DNA of 64,000 nucleotides from Albula goreensis (GCA_022829145.1 CM040750.1:4221001-4285000); one strand, 5' to 3'. Positions 1 through 11,519 are shown, counted from the stretch's first letter. The notes: a model not told the origin generated them from the letters alone. Program-made: numbers and translations.

Positions 1-1085
1 ATAATGAAATTCTTTGTCACCAATATGCTGTTCTAACTCACTTTCAATTTAATCTTCAAACTGTTCTCAAATTCTCAGGATGACCTGGCAAACTGCCAAT
101 ACTACCTTTTACATTGAAGAGCGGCTTTTGTAGTGTAGTATGAGTATGAACACAGAACACTCACCATCATCAGTGCTTTATTGTAGCTGCTATAATTATC
201 CCAGTTTATCAAAGCTGAATGCTATATTGTTCATTCTCCAGCCACGTTAAACAATTTTGCAAACAATGCCTGCAACGGTAATCATCTGGTAACCATTTGC
301 CATCCATAAATAATCATATAGTAATCTCTCAAACACTGAATATCATCAGGTAACGACTTGGAAAAACTATAGCAATCAAATAAAATCCTTGTAACCCCCA
401 AGGGCAAATGTAAATAATCCATAAACTAGTAACACCCTGGTAACTAAGAAACTACTTAAAATAACCCTAGCTGAAACCTAGGTTTTGCTGGATGGCTGTG
501 GTGTCATTAACTACCTAGTAACCACAAATTATTACCTGGCATTGTGCACTGCAGTGCTCATTGTGTGATCCCTTGCCCACAAGAAAATATTTTGGTTTAC
601 AGTGGACTGAAGCAAGCTCCTGAACCATTAAATTTTGGTCTGAATATCCATACAGTTCAACTGCTTATTTATTTAACAACTATTTACTAAAATGTAAACG
701 AGTCATTTGCTCTGGAGCTTCCCTTCTGCAATCAGCCAAGTATTACTGTGGTAAACACTATTTCTCATCTGATAACTTCACCTTACTAATGGCAGCACTA
801 GCGGAACAAATCAGTACCGGGCCGGGGGCGGGGCACATGACCGGGCCCTTTAAACCCAATAAAGCTCATGATAACATCGCTTTACAACATACATATGCCC
901 GCAACAGCGGGGCTTACAAGCACACATACTACATTTTTGACACAAGCAACTGCTGAGTCCCTAACATCACCGCTATACAGTCGAGAGAGAAAGAAGGGGA
1001 TATAAGCTGGGCTACTAGAAATAACAACCATCAACAGTTTACAACAGCTCACACCTTGTTTGTGGTGTAGTGATTGCTAGAATTG
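1..1085. other. No gene recognised
   Basis: AT-rich sequence with no long open frame and no domain I recognise. A short GC-rich patch at about 816-852 is followed by an AATAAA-like motif (about 858-864), which could mark the end of an old retroelement or LTR, but nothing else supports this. Confidence 0.4.
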
Positions 1086-1089
1086 CTAC

Positions 1090-1298
1090 CTGTAAATCTG
1101 GCTCCGAGACTGTGCTGCCAGAATTGGCAGGCCTGAATCGCTGCCAACAAAAATGTCAGGTTCATCTCCAGGAGGACGAACAAAATATGTGTCCAGTTTT
1201 TGTAATTTGGCTTTTCCTTGCTCTCTTTTTTCCTTTTCTTTGCGCTTTGTCGCTCCACTTTTATGAACTTTTATGAGCTTATATGAACTGCCACTCAT
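1090..1298 (-). pseudogene. N-terminal exon fragment, ZMYM1-like hAT transposase (tentative)
   Basis: A minus-strand frame starts at an ATG (1298-1296). It encodes a lysine/arginine-rich stretch (KRKEKEKREQGKAKLQKL) followed by a short acidic tail, and ends at a possible splice donor (GTAGCA, plus positions 1089-1084). Fish proteins called zinc finger MYM-type 1-like, which are hAT transposase relatives, commonly begin with a similar SGxxKRKxKEK block that precedes the zinc finger. No zinc finger or catalytic domain is visible nearby, so at best this is an orphan first exon. It could also be a chance basic ORF. Confidence 0.3.
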
Positions 1299-1598
1299 GT
1301 TTAGCTTAGTCCGTAAAAATGCTACACCTAGCTTGCACTCTGTTGACAAATGACTGATGATGACGTGGTGGACGGTTGATAACGATTTTACCCAAAATAC
1401 ACTTGGAGACAATATCGGCAATCCACTTGTAAGTTTGCACGTAATGAAGTTAAATGTGAGAGTGAAAATAAAGCCAGTCATCCAGCACGTCATTTTATTC
1501 ATATTTTACACCTAACTACATCACTAAAGTCAGTCTTGTAAAGTGTTGACCAACCATGACTCACCCTGACTGGGGCAAGATATATAAGCACACACATA

Positions 1599-1760
1599 TT
1601 GCGCTACGATCGGTTGCGTCGGGAGGAGGCCCGGTCGCCCCAGCCTGGAACAGAGACTCTGGGCCCACCTGGGCCAAGGGCGCGTCGCCCTCCCAACCCC
1701 CCGGAAACTCCGCCCCTGAAAGGCAGGATTTGCCCACTCAAATGTTATTCTGTCCCCAGA
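1599..1760. other. GC-rich patch, unassigned
   Basis: About 160 bp of GC-rich, CpG-containing sequence in an otherwise AT-rich neighbourhood. Two overlapping open frames cross it (1556-1894 and 1599-1946), but neither resembles a family I know. It could be a repeat end or a small CpG island. Confidence 0.25.
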
Positions 1761-2414
1761 ATGCGTGTATCATCTACGCAGATTCCACAGATAGCGAACA
1801 GGCTTCAGAGAAAATCAGACGCAGAGCAAAGTTTGAAGGATTTACTCAATCTTCTTTTCTCTTTTTATTTTACTGTAAAACTGCAAATAAGTAAAAGGAT
1901 GTGCAAATCAATTTACATTGTTCTTGAAAGCATAAAGTCACAGTAGCATGTCACTTGCTAACAGAATAATCTAGCTAAACACGAACATGAGCTAGGTATA
2001 GCTTGGAATATACATTTTTAGCTTTTGCTCTTTTAAATAAAATATCTTTCCTCAGAACAAATGGAAATTAGTTATTTCGTTATTTAACAAGATGCCTATT
2101 TGTGTACATTAATCACAAAGGTTAAAAGAACTTACAGACAACGATTCTCCAATGCACGAACGGAGTAGGAAAACGATAAACAGCTTCCAGAAGCACATGG
2201 AACAGTAAAAACTAACTTACTTCCTGGTAATCGCTGACATCTAAATCACATGACCTCCATTGACCAATCACAAAACTAAGTGAGTTCCATTACAAAGCAA
2301 AGGAAAATACACTATTTAGCCACTAGGAGGTACTGTTACCAAAAACAATAATTAACAAAATCTATGTCATGACAAATGTAAAGGTCTTAATTGTGAAAAA
2401 GTGTGTATTATTAA

Positions 2415-3345
2415 TTGAAAAAATGTATTTGCCATATAGGCTGGGAGCCTACTGGTAAACCTTTTATCCAATTTAAATATCAGTTTAAAGAATTTGTGCA
2501 GATCTCTTCATTGATCTACCAAAGCCGTTTGGCACTGTCAATTAGCTCATCTAAGCATGCAGTTGCTTGGTTTGCTAACTACCTCTCTGCTAGAACGCGA
2601 TGTGTTCAAATGGCAGGGTACACATTTTTTGGCAGTATCTAAAGGAATGCCTCAAGGTTTTGTGATAGAACCTACAATATTTTCCATATATGTCAATAAT
2701 CTTTGTGACAATTTATCTAATGCCATGCACCATTTGTATGCTGATGATATGATTATTTATTGTTCTTCATCTTCTGTTTTACAGGCCCTTGACTTTCTGC
2801 GGTTAGCATTTACAGTCGTTCAGTCTCGTCTGTAACAACTTAAGTTGATTGAATAGCTGACAGCTTATGTTGTCTACCAGTACAAGCAAGCTACCGCCCA
2901 ATCTCCCAAGTATTTTAACTTCTCAGGGAAAAGAAACTTAGTTAGTGTCAAGTTATAAGTGTTTCGGTCTAGTCATTGATCAAAAATTGTTGCATATTAC
3001 CAATCATGTCTCTAAGGTCAGGTGAAACTAGGTTTTTACTTTAGAACTAAATCCTGCTTCTCCTTTAGGGCTAGGAAATATCTTTTATTGTCAACTTTTT
3101 TTGCTTGACGATGGCAACTTGCTTTATATAAATGCATCTGTCCAGTGTTTACGGATTTTAGATACAGCATATTACTGTGCCATACAATTTATCACTGGCT
3201 GTAAATATCTTACACACATTGTACATTGTACACAAAAGCTGAGTGGCCATATTTCTTTGTACACAGGCATACATTGGTCGTGTTTCATTTACAGAACTCT
3301 CCTTGGGTTACTTCCCTCTTACCTATGCACTAGTGGTGTAGTCTA
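2415..3345 (+). pseudogene. Non-LTR (LINE) reverse transcriptase remnant
   Basis: Successive plus-strand frames give pieces of a LINE reverse transcriptase. A region with AWFANYLSART is followed by KGMPQGFVIEPTIFSIYVNN (the PQG...P.LF..Y.N motif) and HLYADDMIIYC (the YADD catalytic box) near 2736-2765. The order and spacing match the fingers/palm of a non-LTR RT. Frames change between 2640 and 2560, and stops appear after 2835, so the element is dead. Further weak similarity runs to about 3345. The clade (Rex/jockey-like versus L2-like) cannot be fixed by eye. Confidence 0.75.
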
Positions 3346-3635
3346 GTATAATGCAGTGGGCATACTGTCAATTAACCATATTCTGTACATAAATTGGGGC
3401 TGAGAGGGAGGTTTACTTTTTCAGCAAGGCCTATTGTGGTAGGGTCATGTTAGCCTACCAACAGCTAGCTAGCTAGCATTGTTGGCAGCAGTGTTAGGAC
3501 TGGGGCAAGGATCAACTTCACAATGTTTAGGGATCGTTATCTAACCAAGCGACACACTTAACAGGTGTAAGTTAGTTAACTGTTCACACTGTTAACATTA
3601 GCTCAGCTGGTCCTCTTTCTGCTATGCCCTGGAAA

Positions 3636-4150
3636 CTAATCTATGTGTCCTCCTTCCCTCCACTGTTCCAAAAATGTAGGAAACTACATATCGCCTCCTC
3701 CAAATGAAGGATACATCGATGTATCCTACCGTGGAACTCTTTTCATATTTCTGGGTGTCATCATTTTGCTCACGACCAGTCAGATTAAAAGACCATACCA
3801 CTCAATATTTAACTATCGAAAAGTTCTAAAATATCATATGGGATTTACCAACACTTAAGTATAAGTGCCAGAATTGAACAGTAATCAGATAATTTACATT
3901 AATAGGGACACATTACTGTTTGCTTTTTCAACATATCCACATTGACTTGATATATTCACGTTTTTGAGTTGGGAATGGTAATTTTACCAATGTAAAATTC
4001 AGCCAGTTACTGTAGTGGCATTGGATTTGCTGTTCCAATTTTCTTTTCGCCTCCTCCTTTCCTCCACAAATTTCCGGAGCAGGAAAGGAGGGGAGGAAAA
4101 CGAGAGGAGGGAAGGAGGATATGAGAAAAAGTATTGGAAAGCACCCCTGC
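3636..4150 (-). repeat. Decayed copy of the GGCTGCGTTCC polypurine repeat family
   Basis: This stretch matches, in reverse orientation, the repeats at 38267-40728. It shares the tgtcctcc...ccactgttcc block, the palindrome ATACATCGATGTAT (near 3711), the gaccagtcagattaaaagacca block, and a polypurine end (aggaaaggaggggagg) near 4080. The outermost inverted repeat is eroded (ttggaaagcacc instead of ttggaacgcagcc). The open frame 3643-3858 is part of this repeat, not a gene. Confidence 0.7.
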
Positions 4151-4715
4151 TTTCCTGAGGCTTTTTGGGCTTCGTGGCCTTTGTTGCCCTCCTCGATTTC
4201 CTGCCTTATAGGTTTATTAAAAACTCTGTTTTCTCTTTTCGCTTCATTACGGATACATGGACCTAGGCTCGTCGAGTTGACAGTGAATGCGTAGCAAGCA
4301 CATGTTGAGAGTGAACAAGTTGCTTCTTAGATGAACGAGAACATCTTGCAAGTAAGACCCATATCTCTTTTTTCTTCTTTATACATACATACTTACATAT
4401 ATACATACATGCATACATACATTGAAACAGTGTTTGAAATGCATCTGTGTTAGTTTTTATAATGTTAAACTGGTGAGAATTACTTTCACAGCAGTAAGAA
4501 GTCAAAAAGGAAAGAAATGCTGGCTTGGCTAGTATTAAGACGTTTTGTTGCTATACAGCTTCAACCTATGTAATCCTATACAGTAACTGTGGAAATGAGT
4601 AAGGAAACAAAAACAGACTGGCCTCATATGACAAGAAATGATAAGGTGCTGGATCTAAAAAGGGTAAATCACTGATGAAAAGGTTGGATAACATTAGCAT
4701 AGTGTTTTAATCTCT

Positions 4716-4741
4716 CAAACAAACAAACAAACAAACAAACA
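4716..4741. repeat. (CAAA)n microsatellite
   Basis: Six to seven tandem CAAA units are followed within 20 bp by GTTTGTTTGT motifs of opposite sense, so the pair could form a short hairpin. Confidence 0.8.
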
Positions 4742-5360
4742 GCATGGACATGTGTTTGTTTGTGATATGTGTTTGTTTGTGAGTATTACAACTATTTTTG
4801 CACAACTGCTGTCCAACTTTAATCGGAGTATTTGAAAAAACCCTTTTTACCCTTTATATCCCAGGCGAAAAGACAGTATAACCTTATATAATAGCAACAG
4901 TCAATAATAACCTTTCAACAAACAATCACTTACATTGATTAATCTTAATTCCCTAACAGCATTCAGTACTGTAAATAGGCTGTCTCGCAATTATCTTCAA
5001 AATATGTTTAACAGACATACACATTAGCCAAAACATAGCAATGTCGTGATGTAGACTATATTGAATTTTATATTAATCATGAAATTCATATGCAAGGATA
5101 AAAGCTTGGCATTAATCCCTGCTGCTGAAAAGTTTGTAAGATAATTAATTGCATAAAAAATGAATGAACAAGCAAATTCTTGTTTATTTACTACAAAAAT
5201 GCATTTGTCAGTTATTGTAGGCTGAACGTTTTCTCAGATGTGATGCTCCAATACGTATCTGTGGATACGTTTTTGCGAAGTAGAAAGCTCAGCTAGCAAG
5301 TAATTTGTTCAACACGTCATTGCTTTCCGCCTTATACTGTAAATTTTCAAATAGTGGCCA
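4742..5360. other. No gene recognised
   Basis: AT-rich intergenic or intronic DNA with no supported coding frame. Confidence 0.5.
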
Positions 5361-5869
5361 GGGGCCTCATTTATAAACCATGCGCACGCACAAAAAACGC
5401 TCCAAAACATGCATACGCCAATTTTCACACACAGTTTGGGATTTATAAAAGTTCTACTTGACGTGAGAATGTACGTACCGGTACAATACGTTTGACCCAG
5501 GCGTACGCACATTTAGGGCACATATTTGCTCTAAATAGCACACCCTGGCGACCAAAAGAAATTTTCAGTTGAGTTTCCTATTTCCTGATGATTAATTAGG
5601 AACACATTATTACTCGTAACCAATGTTGTTTTGACCATAAATGATAAATTTACAGATTAACAGATATCAGCAATCTGCATTATTAGTCTATGTATTTTGT
5701 TCACATAATAGACTTAAAGCGTGTGAGGATAGCAAGACAGCATGACCATGGCTGCCTTGGCAATGAGGATATTGTAAATTGAATAGTGTGACGGAACGTG
5801 TCATCAGGGACTGTTCTGACTTTTTTTTGCCCACGGTGATGACTGGCTCATGAGTCGATTTCGCTTAAC

Positions 5870-6360
5870 ATGACTATACTCTTGGAACTCTGTGCTGAAC
5901 TGGGCCTGGTGCTAGAGCACCCTACATGTAGCAACCATTCAATACCTGCCCATCTGAAAATCCTGTCAACTCTGGGGTTCTTGGCCTCAGGGAGTGTCCA
6001 GCGGGAAATAGCGGACTGGTGGGATATATCCCAGCCCTCATTCAGTCATGTCATACCAAGGATGATCCCTGAGTTCGATGTATATCAAATTACATTACAC
6101 AGAGGAAACATCAAAAAGCAATTTGCAGCGATGACCGGTTTACCCTATGTCACCCGTGCAATCGACTGCTCTCACATTGCAATAAGGGCACAGTCAGTGG
6201 ATGAATAGGTGCAAATAAATCATAAGAATTTCCAATCAGTAAACGTGCGGGTGATTTGCGATGCACAAATAACATCGACATTATGTGGTTGTCCGATGGT
6301 GGGGGTCATGTCATGATTCGTTCACTCTGATGACCAGTAAAGTTGGAAATCAACTTTGAT
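5870..6360 (+). pseudogene. HARBI1-like Harbinger transposase fragment
   Basis: The 112-residue open frame 5870-6208 includes the helix-turn-helix-like region (GSVQREIADWWDISQPSFSH) and the first catalytic motif (TRAIDCSHIAIR, with the DDE Asp). An in-frame TAG at about 6206-6208 interrupts it, after which the reading continues as INHKNFQSVNVRVICDAQ. In a shifted frame the second motif is recognisable (HDSFTLMTSKVGN). Harbinger nucleases normally run about 350-400 residues. Both ends are missing here and there is at least one stop and one frameshift, so it is inactive. It forms a pair with the SANT-like fragment on the other strand of the same element. Confidence 0.85.
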
Positions 6361-6363
6361 AAT

Positions 6364-6558
6364 CCTAGCCAGCCACTCATTGACGGAGCTCAGTGGTGGC
6401 ACCCTCCATACCGCTGCCCGTTGCCCATACACTTGCTGTTGGGCAAGTAGAAGCCTGTTTGCCTCAAGCTTGATGTCGGACCATCTTTTATTTATTTTGA
6501 TCTACGTGCGGCTCTCTATACCTGAGAAATTGACAGCCGCGGTAACCTCCTGCCATGC
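6364..6558 (-). pseudogene. Myb/SANT-like Harbinger accessory protein fragment
   Basis: The minus strand reads AWQEVTAAVNFSGIESRT, then an in-frame stop, then KRWSDIKLEANRLLLAQQQV. This is the W..I...VN....R....V..KW.D.K pattern of the Myb/SANT-like DNA-binding partner encoded by PIF/Harbinger elements, opposite in strand to the nuclease. It lacks a usable start and contains a stop. A second, shorter copy of the same coding block is at about 6832-6954. Confidence 0.7.
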
Positions 6559-7187
6559 AAGGTGTTATTGTATTTGTTACGCCCGTGCTGTGGCCACCTG
6601 AAATTGTATTTTTCCCCATCTCCGTTTAGGAGACTTAAGCTTCGATCTCGCAGCTTCTTTCGCAGTTTCCCCTGTTCACTGCCATTATTGCATTTAAAAT
6701 GTATTGCTCTGGTCCACACATTATTTATAGATCGTACTTAATTGATTTCGACTTCCTGAGCGCCATATATGCTTAAATGTGGGCGTTTCAGGGTGTGGTT
6801 GTGGCGCGCCTTTACACGTCCTACACTTGTAGTTGGGCAAGTATACGCCTGTTTGTCTCAACCTTCATGTCGCACCATTTTTTCTTGATTTCAGTCTTCA
6901 TGTGTGGCTCTCTATACCTGAGAAATTGACAGCCACGGTAACCGCCTGCCATGCAAGGTTTTTTTTGTGCTGAGGCCGCATGAAATTATATTGTTTCTAA
7001 TATCTGTTTCGGAGAAGAAAGCTTTGGTTTTGCATTCTGAGACGTTTTGTTTTCCCCTCTTCATTGCCATTGTTGCATTTAAAATGTATTCCTCTGTCTT
7101 GCACATTATTTATGGATCTTGCTTAATTGATTTCAACTTCCGGAGCACCATATATGCTTAAATGTGGCCATTTCAGGGTGTGGTTAT
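6433..7187. repeat. Tandem duplication inside the Harbinger element
   Basis: About 370 bp (6433-6805) is repeated as 6828-7187. Both copies contain the order gggcaagta...gcctgttt, ctctatacctgagaaattgacagcc, ctgccatgcaagg, atttaaaatgtatt, cacattatttat and catatatgcttaaatgtgg. The copies have diverged noticeably, so the duplication is old. Confidence 0.8.
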
Positions 7188-7399
7188 TGTGCATGTTCAC
7201 ACACGCACACTCGTAGGATTAGTTAGGATTTATAGAAGACGTGTATGTCTTGCGTATAAAAGTTTTATAAATCAGCAATTTTTTTGGGTACGTACCTATT
7301 TAAGTACAAAAGTATGCATAGTTTTATAAATGAGGCCCCAAGCCTTTATTTGAGACAGGCTAATATTAGAGCCAGGTCATTATTTATGATTTGTCCTTT

Positions 7400-7938
7400 T
7401 CATAGTGTATTTTGTAATATTGTAGTAATGTTTACTTTCTTTATCCTATGAGGATTTAAAAGTACAGTCTCCGGTTACGAACGTCCGTCTTACAGAAAAC
7501 TACTTGCCAACTGATTACCATAAAGCCTATTATATTTAAAAATTCGAGTTCAATACAATGGTTCTTCATAAGGAACGCACGCACTACTTTGTGATGCTCA
7601 TGAAAACATTCCGCCCCCATTCATTGACAAAATTGCACTGGGGAAATATTTCCTCAGTTGACCAGCTATGAACACACATTCGGTATAATGTTTATAAAAA
7701 GGTAGACGTTTTATTATTAGTATATACTGTATTATTGTGTTACAGATGTTTTACTGTATTTGGAAGTGTTTTATATGCATAGATAGATTGGTAAAATATA
7801 TACTGTATACGAAGACAAACGTTTGACTAACTGACGCTAAATACGAACCCTATGTATCTGTTCCAATTTACAAATTCGACTTAAAGACTTTGGAACGGAT
7901 GTCGTTTGTAATCCCGGAACAGGCTGTATACCCACTAC

Positions 7939-7939
<1 letters not shown>
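7400..7939. other. No gene recognised
   Basis: AT-rich non-coding DNA, probably scd intron 2 or downstream sequence if the scd gene extends this way. No exon-like frame was found. Confidence 0.4.

Positions 7940-8023
<84 letters not shown>
7940..8023. repeat. Palindromic (TCTA)n(TAGA)n microsatellite
   Basis: About 46 bp of TATC repeats is joined directly at a central CTAG (7984-7987) to about 38 bp of TAGA repeats. The two arms are perfectly complementary, so the tract is a long uninterrupted inverted repeat that could extrude as a cruciform. Confidence 0.95.
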
Positions 8024-8438
8024 CCTTAACTTGCGTGCAATGCACAATAAACTTTAGCACACAGAGCGCACCAAAGCGGAGATGTTTCATGAGAATCTTC
8101 GCAGATTATGTTAATTTTCCAATATTACCTGAAATTGGAGCGACAACGAAGAGCACAGTTGTCGACAGGTTAAAACCATATGTGGATATAGCAAATTGGT
8201 AATTTGGTAATATAGCTAATGAAATTGGTAATTATGCAACATTATAATGTGCCATTTTACAATGCGAAATTGCACAGAAACAAAACAATGCATTTTCACA
8301 TTATATATTGTTGACATACAGTGTGTGTATCATTAACTAATGGCCTGATGATATGTCCATCTCATTAAATGGACGTAAAAAGTCCACAAACTGACAACAT
8401 TTGTTGAAAACAAAAGTTAATGTTGAAAATATACTTAC

Positions 8439-8678
8439 ACCACACAAGAGTCAAAGCAGAGGCGGAGGGTAGAATGATAAATCCGTATAGGGCTCCGATA
8501 TGCAGCAAACTCATTAATATAACGTTTCTCCATACGATTTCTCTTTGCCTTTTCGAACCTTCTCGCTCTTTATATCTATCATCAAAAACATCTTCCAATG
8601 AGGACGGTACTCCTTCTTCCTCTCCTTGACTTCGTACGGCAGGATATGGACATTTCGTCGTAGGTGTTGTCGTCATTT
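8439..8678 (-). CDS. scd: Stearoyl-CoA desaturase, first coding exon (partial gene)
   Basis: The ATG is at 8676-8674 and 79 codons follow before a consensus donor GTAAGTAT (8438-8431). An acceptor (TTTTGTCAG) sits two bases upstream of the ATG. The product matches the N-terminus of delta-9 acyl-CoA desaturase, an ER membrane enzyme that introduces the first double bond into stearoyl- and palmitoyl-CoA. It has a variable Thr-rich start, an acidic DVFDDRYKEREG block, the highly conserved VWRNVILMSLLHIGALYG, and the start of the first transmembrane helix ending at LVW. The His-box exons are not found in the 8.4 kb downstream, so they lie past position 1 or I missed them. The frame is clean, so I read it as a living gene. 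Which scd paralogue it is cannot be told. Confidence 0.88.
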
Positions 8679-8901
8679 CTGACAAAATACAGGGAAAAGG
8701 AAATTCTGTTAGCTGCTTTCGGTTAAAAACAAAGCAACCAGCCCTACACTACAAGGAAACGTGGTCCAGGCATTTGCGTCCAATTTCTGCAGCTTTTAAA
8801 AGGGGTGTGTCCCCCTTTTCTTTTCTATGTTGTTTGGAAAGTGCAGCACGAGATACTGGAGTCTGTGTTCCCCTTCATTGTAAATAACGTTTTTCACTTA
8901 C

Positions 8902-8990
8902 CGGATTGAAACCCAACACTTCTATTTATTATTTTAAAATAAGAGAATGTAGCGAAGGCACTATGAGGGACTACTCCTGGTGATACTTCA
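8902..8990 (-). other. scd: Candidate 5' noncoding exon of scd
   Basis: On the minus strand TTTCAATCCG is followed by a strong donor GTAAGTG (8901-8895), 220 bp upstream of the acceptor that precedes the scd ATG. Vertebrate scd genes commonly have a leader exon before the exon with the start codon. The 5' limit is a guess; only the donor is supported by sequence. Confidence 0.45.
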
Positions 8991-9027
8991 TCCAGTTTGA
9001 CTTCAAGACAGAACGCTGTAACGACTG

Positions 9028-9080
9028 CAATTGGTCGAGCAGAGCTTGATACCACCGTACTGTAAAAGTCTTATTGGTCG
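9028..9080 (-). promoter_or_regulatory. scd: Candidate scd promoter with two CCAAT boxes
   Basis: Read on the minus strand, CGACCAATAAG (core 9077-9073) and CGACCAATTGC (core 9034-9030) give two CCAAT boxes 43 bp apart, both preceded by CGA. They lie just upstream of the candidate leader exon. Mammalian scd promoters are known for paired NF-Y/CCAAT sites next to an SREBP site in the fatty-acid response region. I see no convincing SRE by eye. The distance and orientation fit a core promoter. Confidence 0.5.
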
Positions 9081-9089
9081 CCTGCTGTC

Positions 9090-9730
9090 TGCTGTTCATG
9101 TATTAGAGTAATGTTCATTCCAACCAACTGGATGAATTCGATGGTAAATGCATGGTGAAGTCACAGGCAGTCACGTTTACACGCGCACCGAGGAATTACA
9201 TAACGTAACGTATATCTGCGGAAGAGATGAAAGAAGTTTCCTGGAAATCTCGTTTTTTAGTAGCCGGTCACTGATAGTCGTTCTTCAGAAGTAATCCGTG
9301 TACAAACATTAGTAGTAGTAGCAGTAGTTAGTAGCTACAACCTACATTACTACTACATAATTTAATTCATAAAATAAATGGAATAAGCAGCTAGGTCTAC
9401 CATACAATGGCCTTTGTGCTACTAAACAACTTGCTGGCAAATTCTGAATATGCACAAGTTAAATTGTCAATCATATTGTTCATTTTAATTACATATACAT
9501 ACCTTATTTAAAATATATTTTCAAAAGTTATATCATATCACTATCAAATTAAGACATCTGTCCTGATTATGACACAGTCCTTGCGTCTGAAGTGCACTTG
9601 AGGAATCTCTGAACATGAAACAAACATTAAAGCAATTACAAACAGAACAGTTCCGATCCTGCAGAACTAATGCTACAAATGAAGCAATAAACCTGTTCAC
9701 TTCACTGTGTATACTTGAGCACCTTTAAGG
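9090..9730. other. No gene recognised (upstream of scd)
   Basis: Includes a short TAG/CAG trinucleotide tract near 9310-9335 but no coding frame. Confidence 0.4.
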
Positions 9731-9736
9731 AGAGAT

Positions 9737-9960
9737 TTAGAACATAAGAACATTTCATGATGAGAACAGGTCATTTGGCCCAACTAAGCTTGCCATTTTA
9801 ACTGAAGAATATCCAAGACTTTGTTGAGGCTTTGAACACAGTGAGGGTCTCTGCCTCAACCACATGACCTGGCAACCTATTCCATGTATTGACAATTCTG
9901 AGTTATCAATACTGTGCTGAATACTTCCTTACAGCAGAAATTTCAGATAAAAATGTACAG
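9737..9960 (+). repeat. LINE/SINE 3'-tail-like dispersed repeat
   Basis: The sequence runs from agaacataagaacatttca through tcatttggcccaact and aagactttgttgaggctt to ggtctctgcctcaaccacatgacctgg and caacctattccatg. This order of motifs resembles a dispersed repeat tail found in many ray-finned fish. The family assignment is from memory of the pattern only. Confidence 0.4.
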
Positions 9961-10421
9961 GTTGAAGTGTATAAGTTAATTTCGTGAATGTAAACTAATG
10001 TTAAACTGCAAAATTTGTTGACTGGGAGCAAGCTACGGGTATCTGGATTGAATAACAATGAAATGAGCAAACAAGGTGAAATGAGTTTTACTTCATTATA
10101 AATAACAATCCAGAGCCTTTTTGCTCCAATAAATTGGCATGTGGCAATGTGGTGTCTGACAATCGGTTGTGGTGCCTTCTCTTAATTATTTTTTATTTCT
10201 GTAATCTTTCGTTGTAATATTTCTGTAGGCTTATATACTTGAAAAAAAAAAGTCTCTCTGAGTTAGAGTATGATGATAACACCATATCCGTAAAATGTTG
10301 TATTTCAGTGTTGATTGGTGAAAACAAGTGACGTATAACCTCACAGCATCAATTTATCAACTACTAACGCTTTAGCGAGGACGCACTTGACAAAGAAGCT
10401 CTTTGCAAAGTTCCTCTTAAG

Positions 10422-10640
10422 CATGGGTCTCAAACTTGCGGCCAGTGGGCCAACCGAGGCCCACAGGACGATATTTTTTGGCCCCCAACTTGACATCAAA
10501 GTTTAGTGTTAGTGCTGCCCATGTGTTTTTCGCAAATGCACCTTTTTGCCAAGTCATTGCGCATGCTGCGCTTGCCCAGGGCTTTGTAGGAACTACTGAA
10601 CTACGTTTCCCATCGTCCCACAGCTAAATTCCAAAAAAAC
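10422..10640 (+). mobile_element. hAT (Charlie-like) left end, fragment
   Basis: CATGGGTCTCAAACTTGCGG followed by CCAGTGGGCCAACCGAGGCC closely resembles the terminal inverted repeat and subterminal GC-rich block of Charlie-type hAT transposons (CAGGGGTCTCAAACT...). No matching right end was found, so this is a truncated terminus. Confidence 0.5.
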
Positions 10641-11340
10641 CCTAACTACCTAATAAAAAGCCATAAAATGTAGGTAATAAAAATGACCAACACCCCAGAA
10701 ACTTTCTCTCACGTACTATCTTGCTCCTTCCTCACATGCTGGACACGCACATAAAACTCTCTCATCTGGGCCTGGCGTGCAAAGCGCACGCCAAGGAACT
10801 CTGTCCCTCATCTGCCTTGTGTGCAAGAACTCTCTCAGTTAAGCAGGCCCACTCAACACAGCCTAAAAGGTAGCTTCGAACCCCGGTGGTTAGCTACAGG
10901 GAGCAGAGACGCAGTCACAAGGCCATGAGACGAGTGGAACCCTGCCGCGGAGAGCCACGCAGCAAAACCCTGGAATCCAGACCTGTAAGTCCCAAGAGGC
11001 CAGCAGCCAGCAAGGGGGTTACAGCTACGTGAACAACAGCATCGGACCCCAGAGAGAACGAGGGAGCAACCAACCCTGTGCCCTGGGAAACCAGAGACTA
11101 ACTGTAACAAAAGCTAAGTTCAGAACTCCCACCATCTCTTTTCCTTTGTTCTCCATCAACACGTGTGCATCGTGCACACACTCAAACACGTAGGAGAACA
11201 TTCCTACCACAATACACACTGCACCATATGCACATGCACACACACACACATCGTTTATTGTTACATTGTAATAAATCGTGCTTTACCTTTTAGTTCAAAG
11301 TTCAATAAACTTTGTCATATTTAAAGGTTTTGTGTTTATT
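10641..11340 (+). repeat. Unclassified region, possibly retroelement leader or LTR
   Basis: Moderately GC-rich for this window, with repeated CTCTCTCA motifs, a CA-rich tract at about 11233-11251 and an AATAAA at about 11269. The open frames (10853-11110, 11025-11249) are unlike known proteins. The polyadenylation-like signal and the contrast in composition suggest an LTR or 5' leader, but I see no paired copy. Confidence 0.3.
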
Positions 11341-11519
11341 AATATTGCACATATATTGAATGTTTGCCAACCTCTGCAGCTCCAAAGAACTCCAAATGCC
11401 TTCACGTTTGTCCAATCATTAATGTTATTGAGTTATAACTGAACCAATAATGTTGTGATTTGATTATGATTAGTTATTCAGTAGTATAAACTCTCAGATG
11501 GGGAGGAAATGGGATGCCA

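Larger units (their letters stand above)
5361..7339 (+). mobile_element. PIF/Harbinger-type DNA transposon, decayed
   Basis: The element is bounded by inverted repeats. The left end is GGGGCCTCATTTATAAA (5361-5377) and the right end reads TTTATAAATGAGGCCCC (7323-7339), a perfect 17-bp match. Inside are a HARBI1-like nuclease fragment on the plus strand (5870-6360) and Myb/SANT-like fragments on the minus strand (6364-6558 and a repeat copy). These are the two proteins expected of a PIF/Harbinger element. The 3-bp flanks (cca and aag) do not match, so the usual target duplication is not preserved. The right half contains an internal tandem duplication. Confidence 0.85.

Noticed and set aside
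5358-7342. Target duplication around the Harbinger element
   Set aside because: The 3-bp flanks cca and aag differ, so no duplication is claimed.
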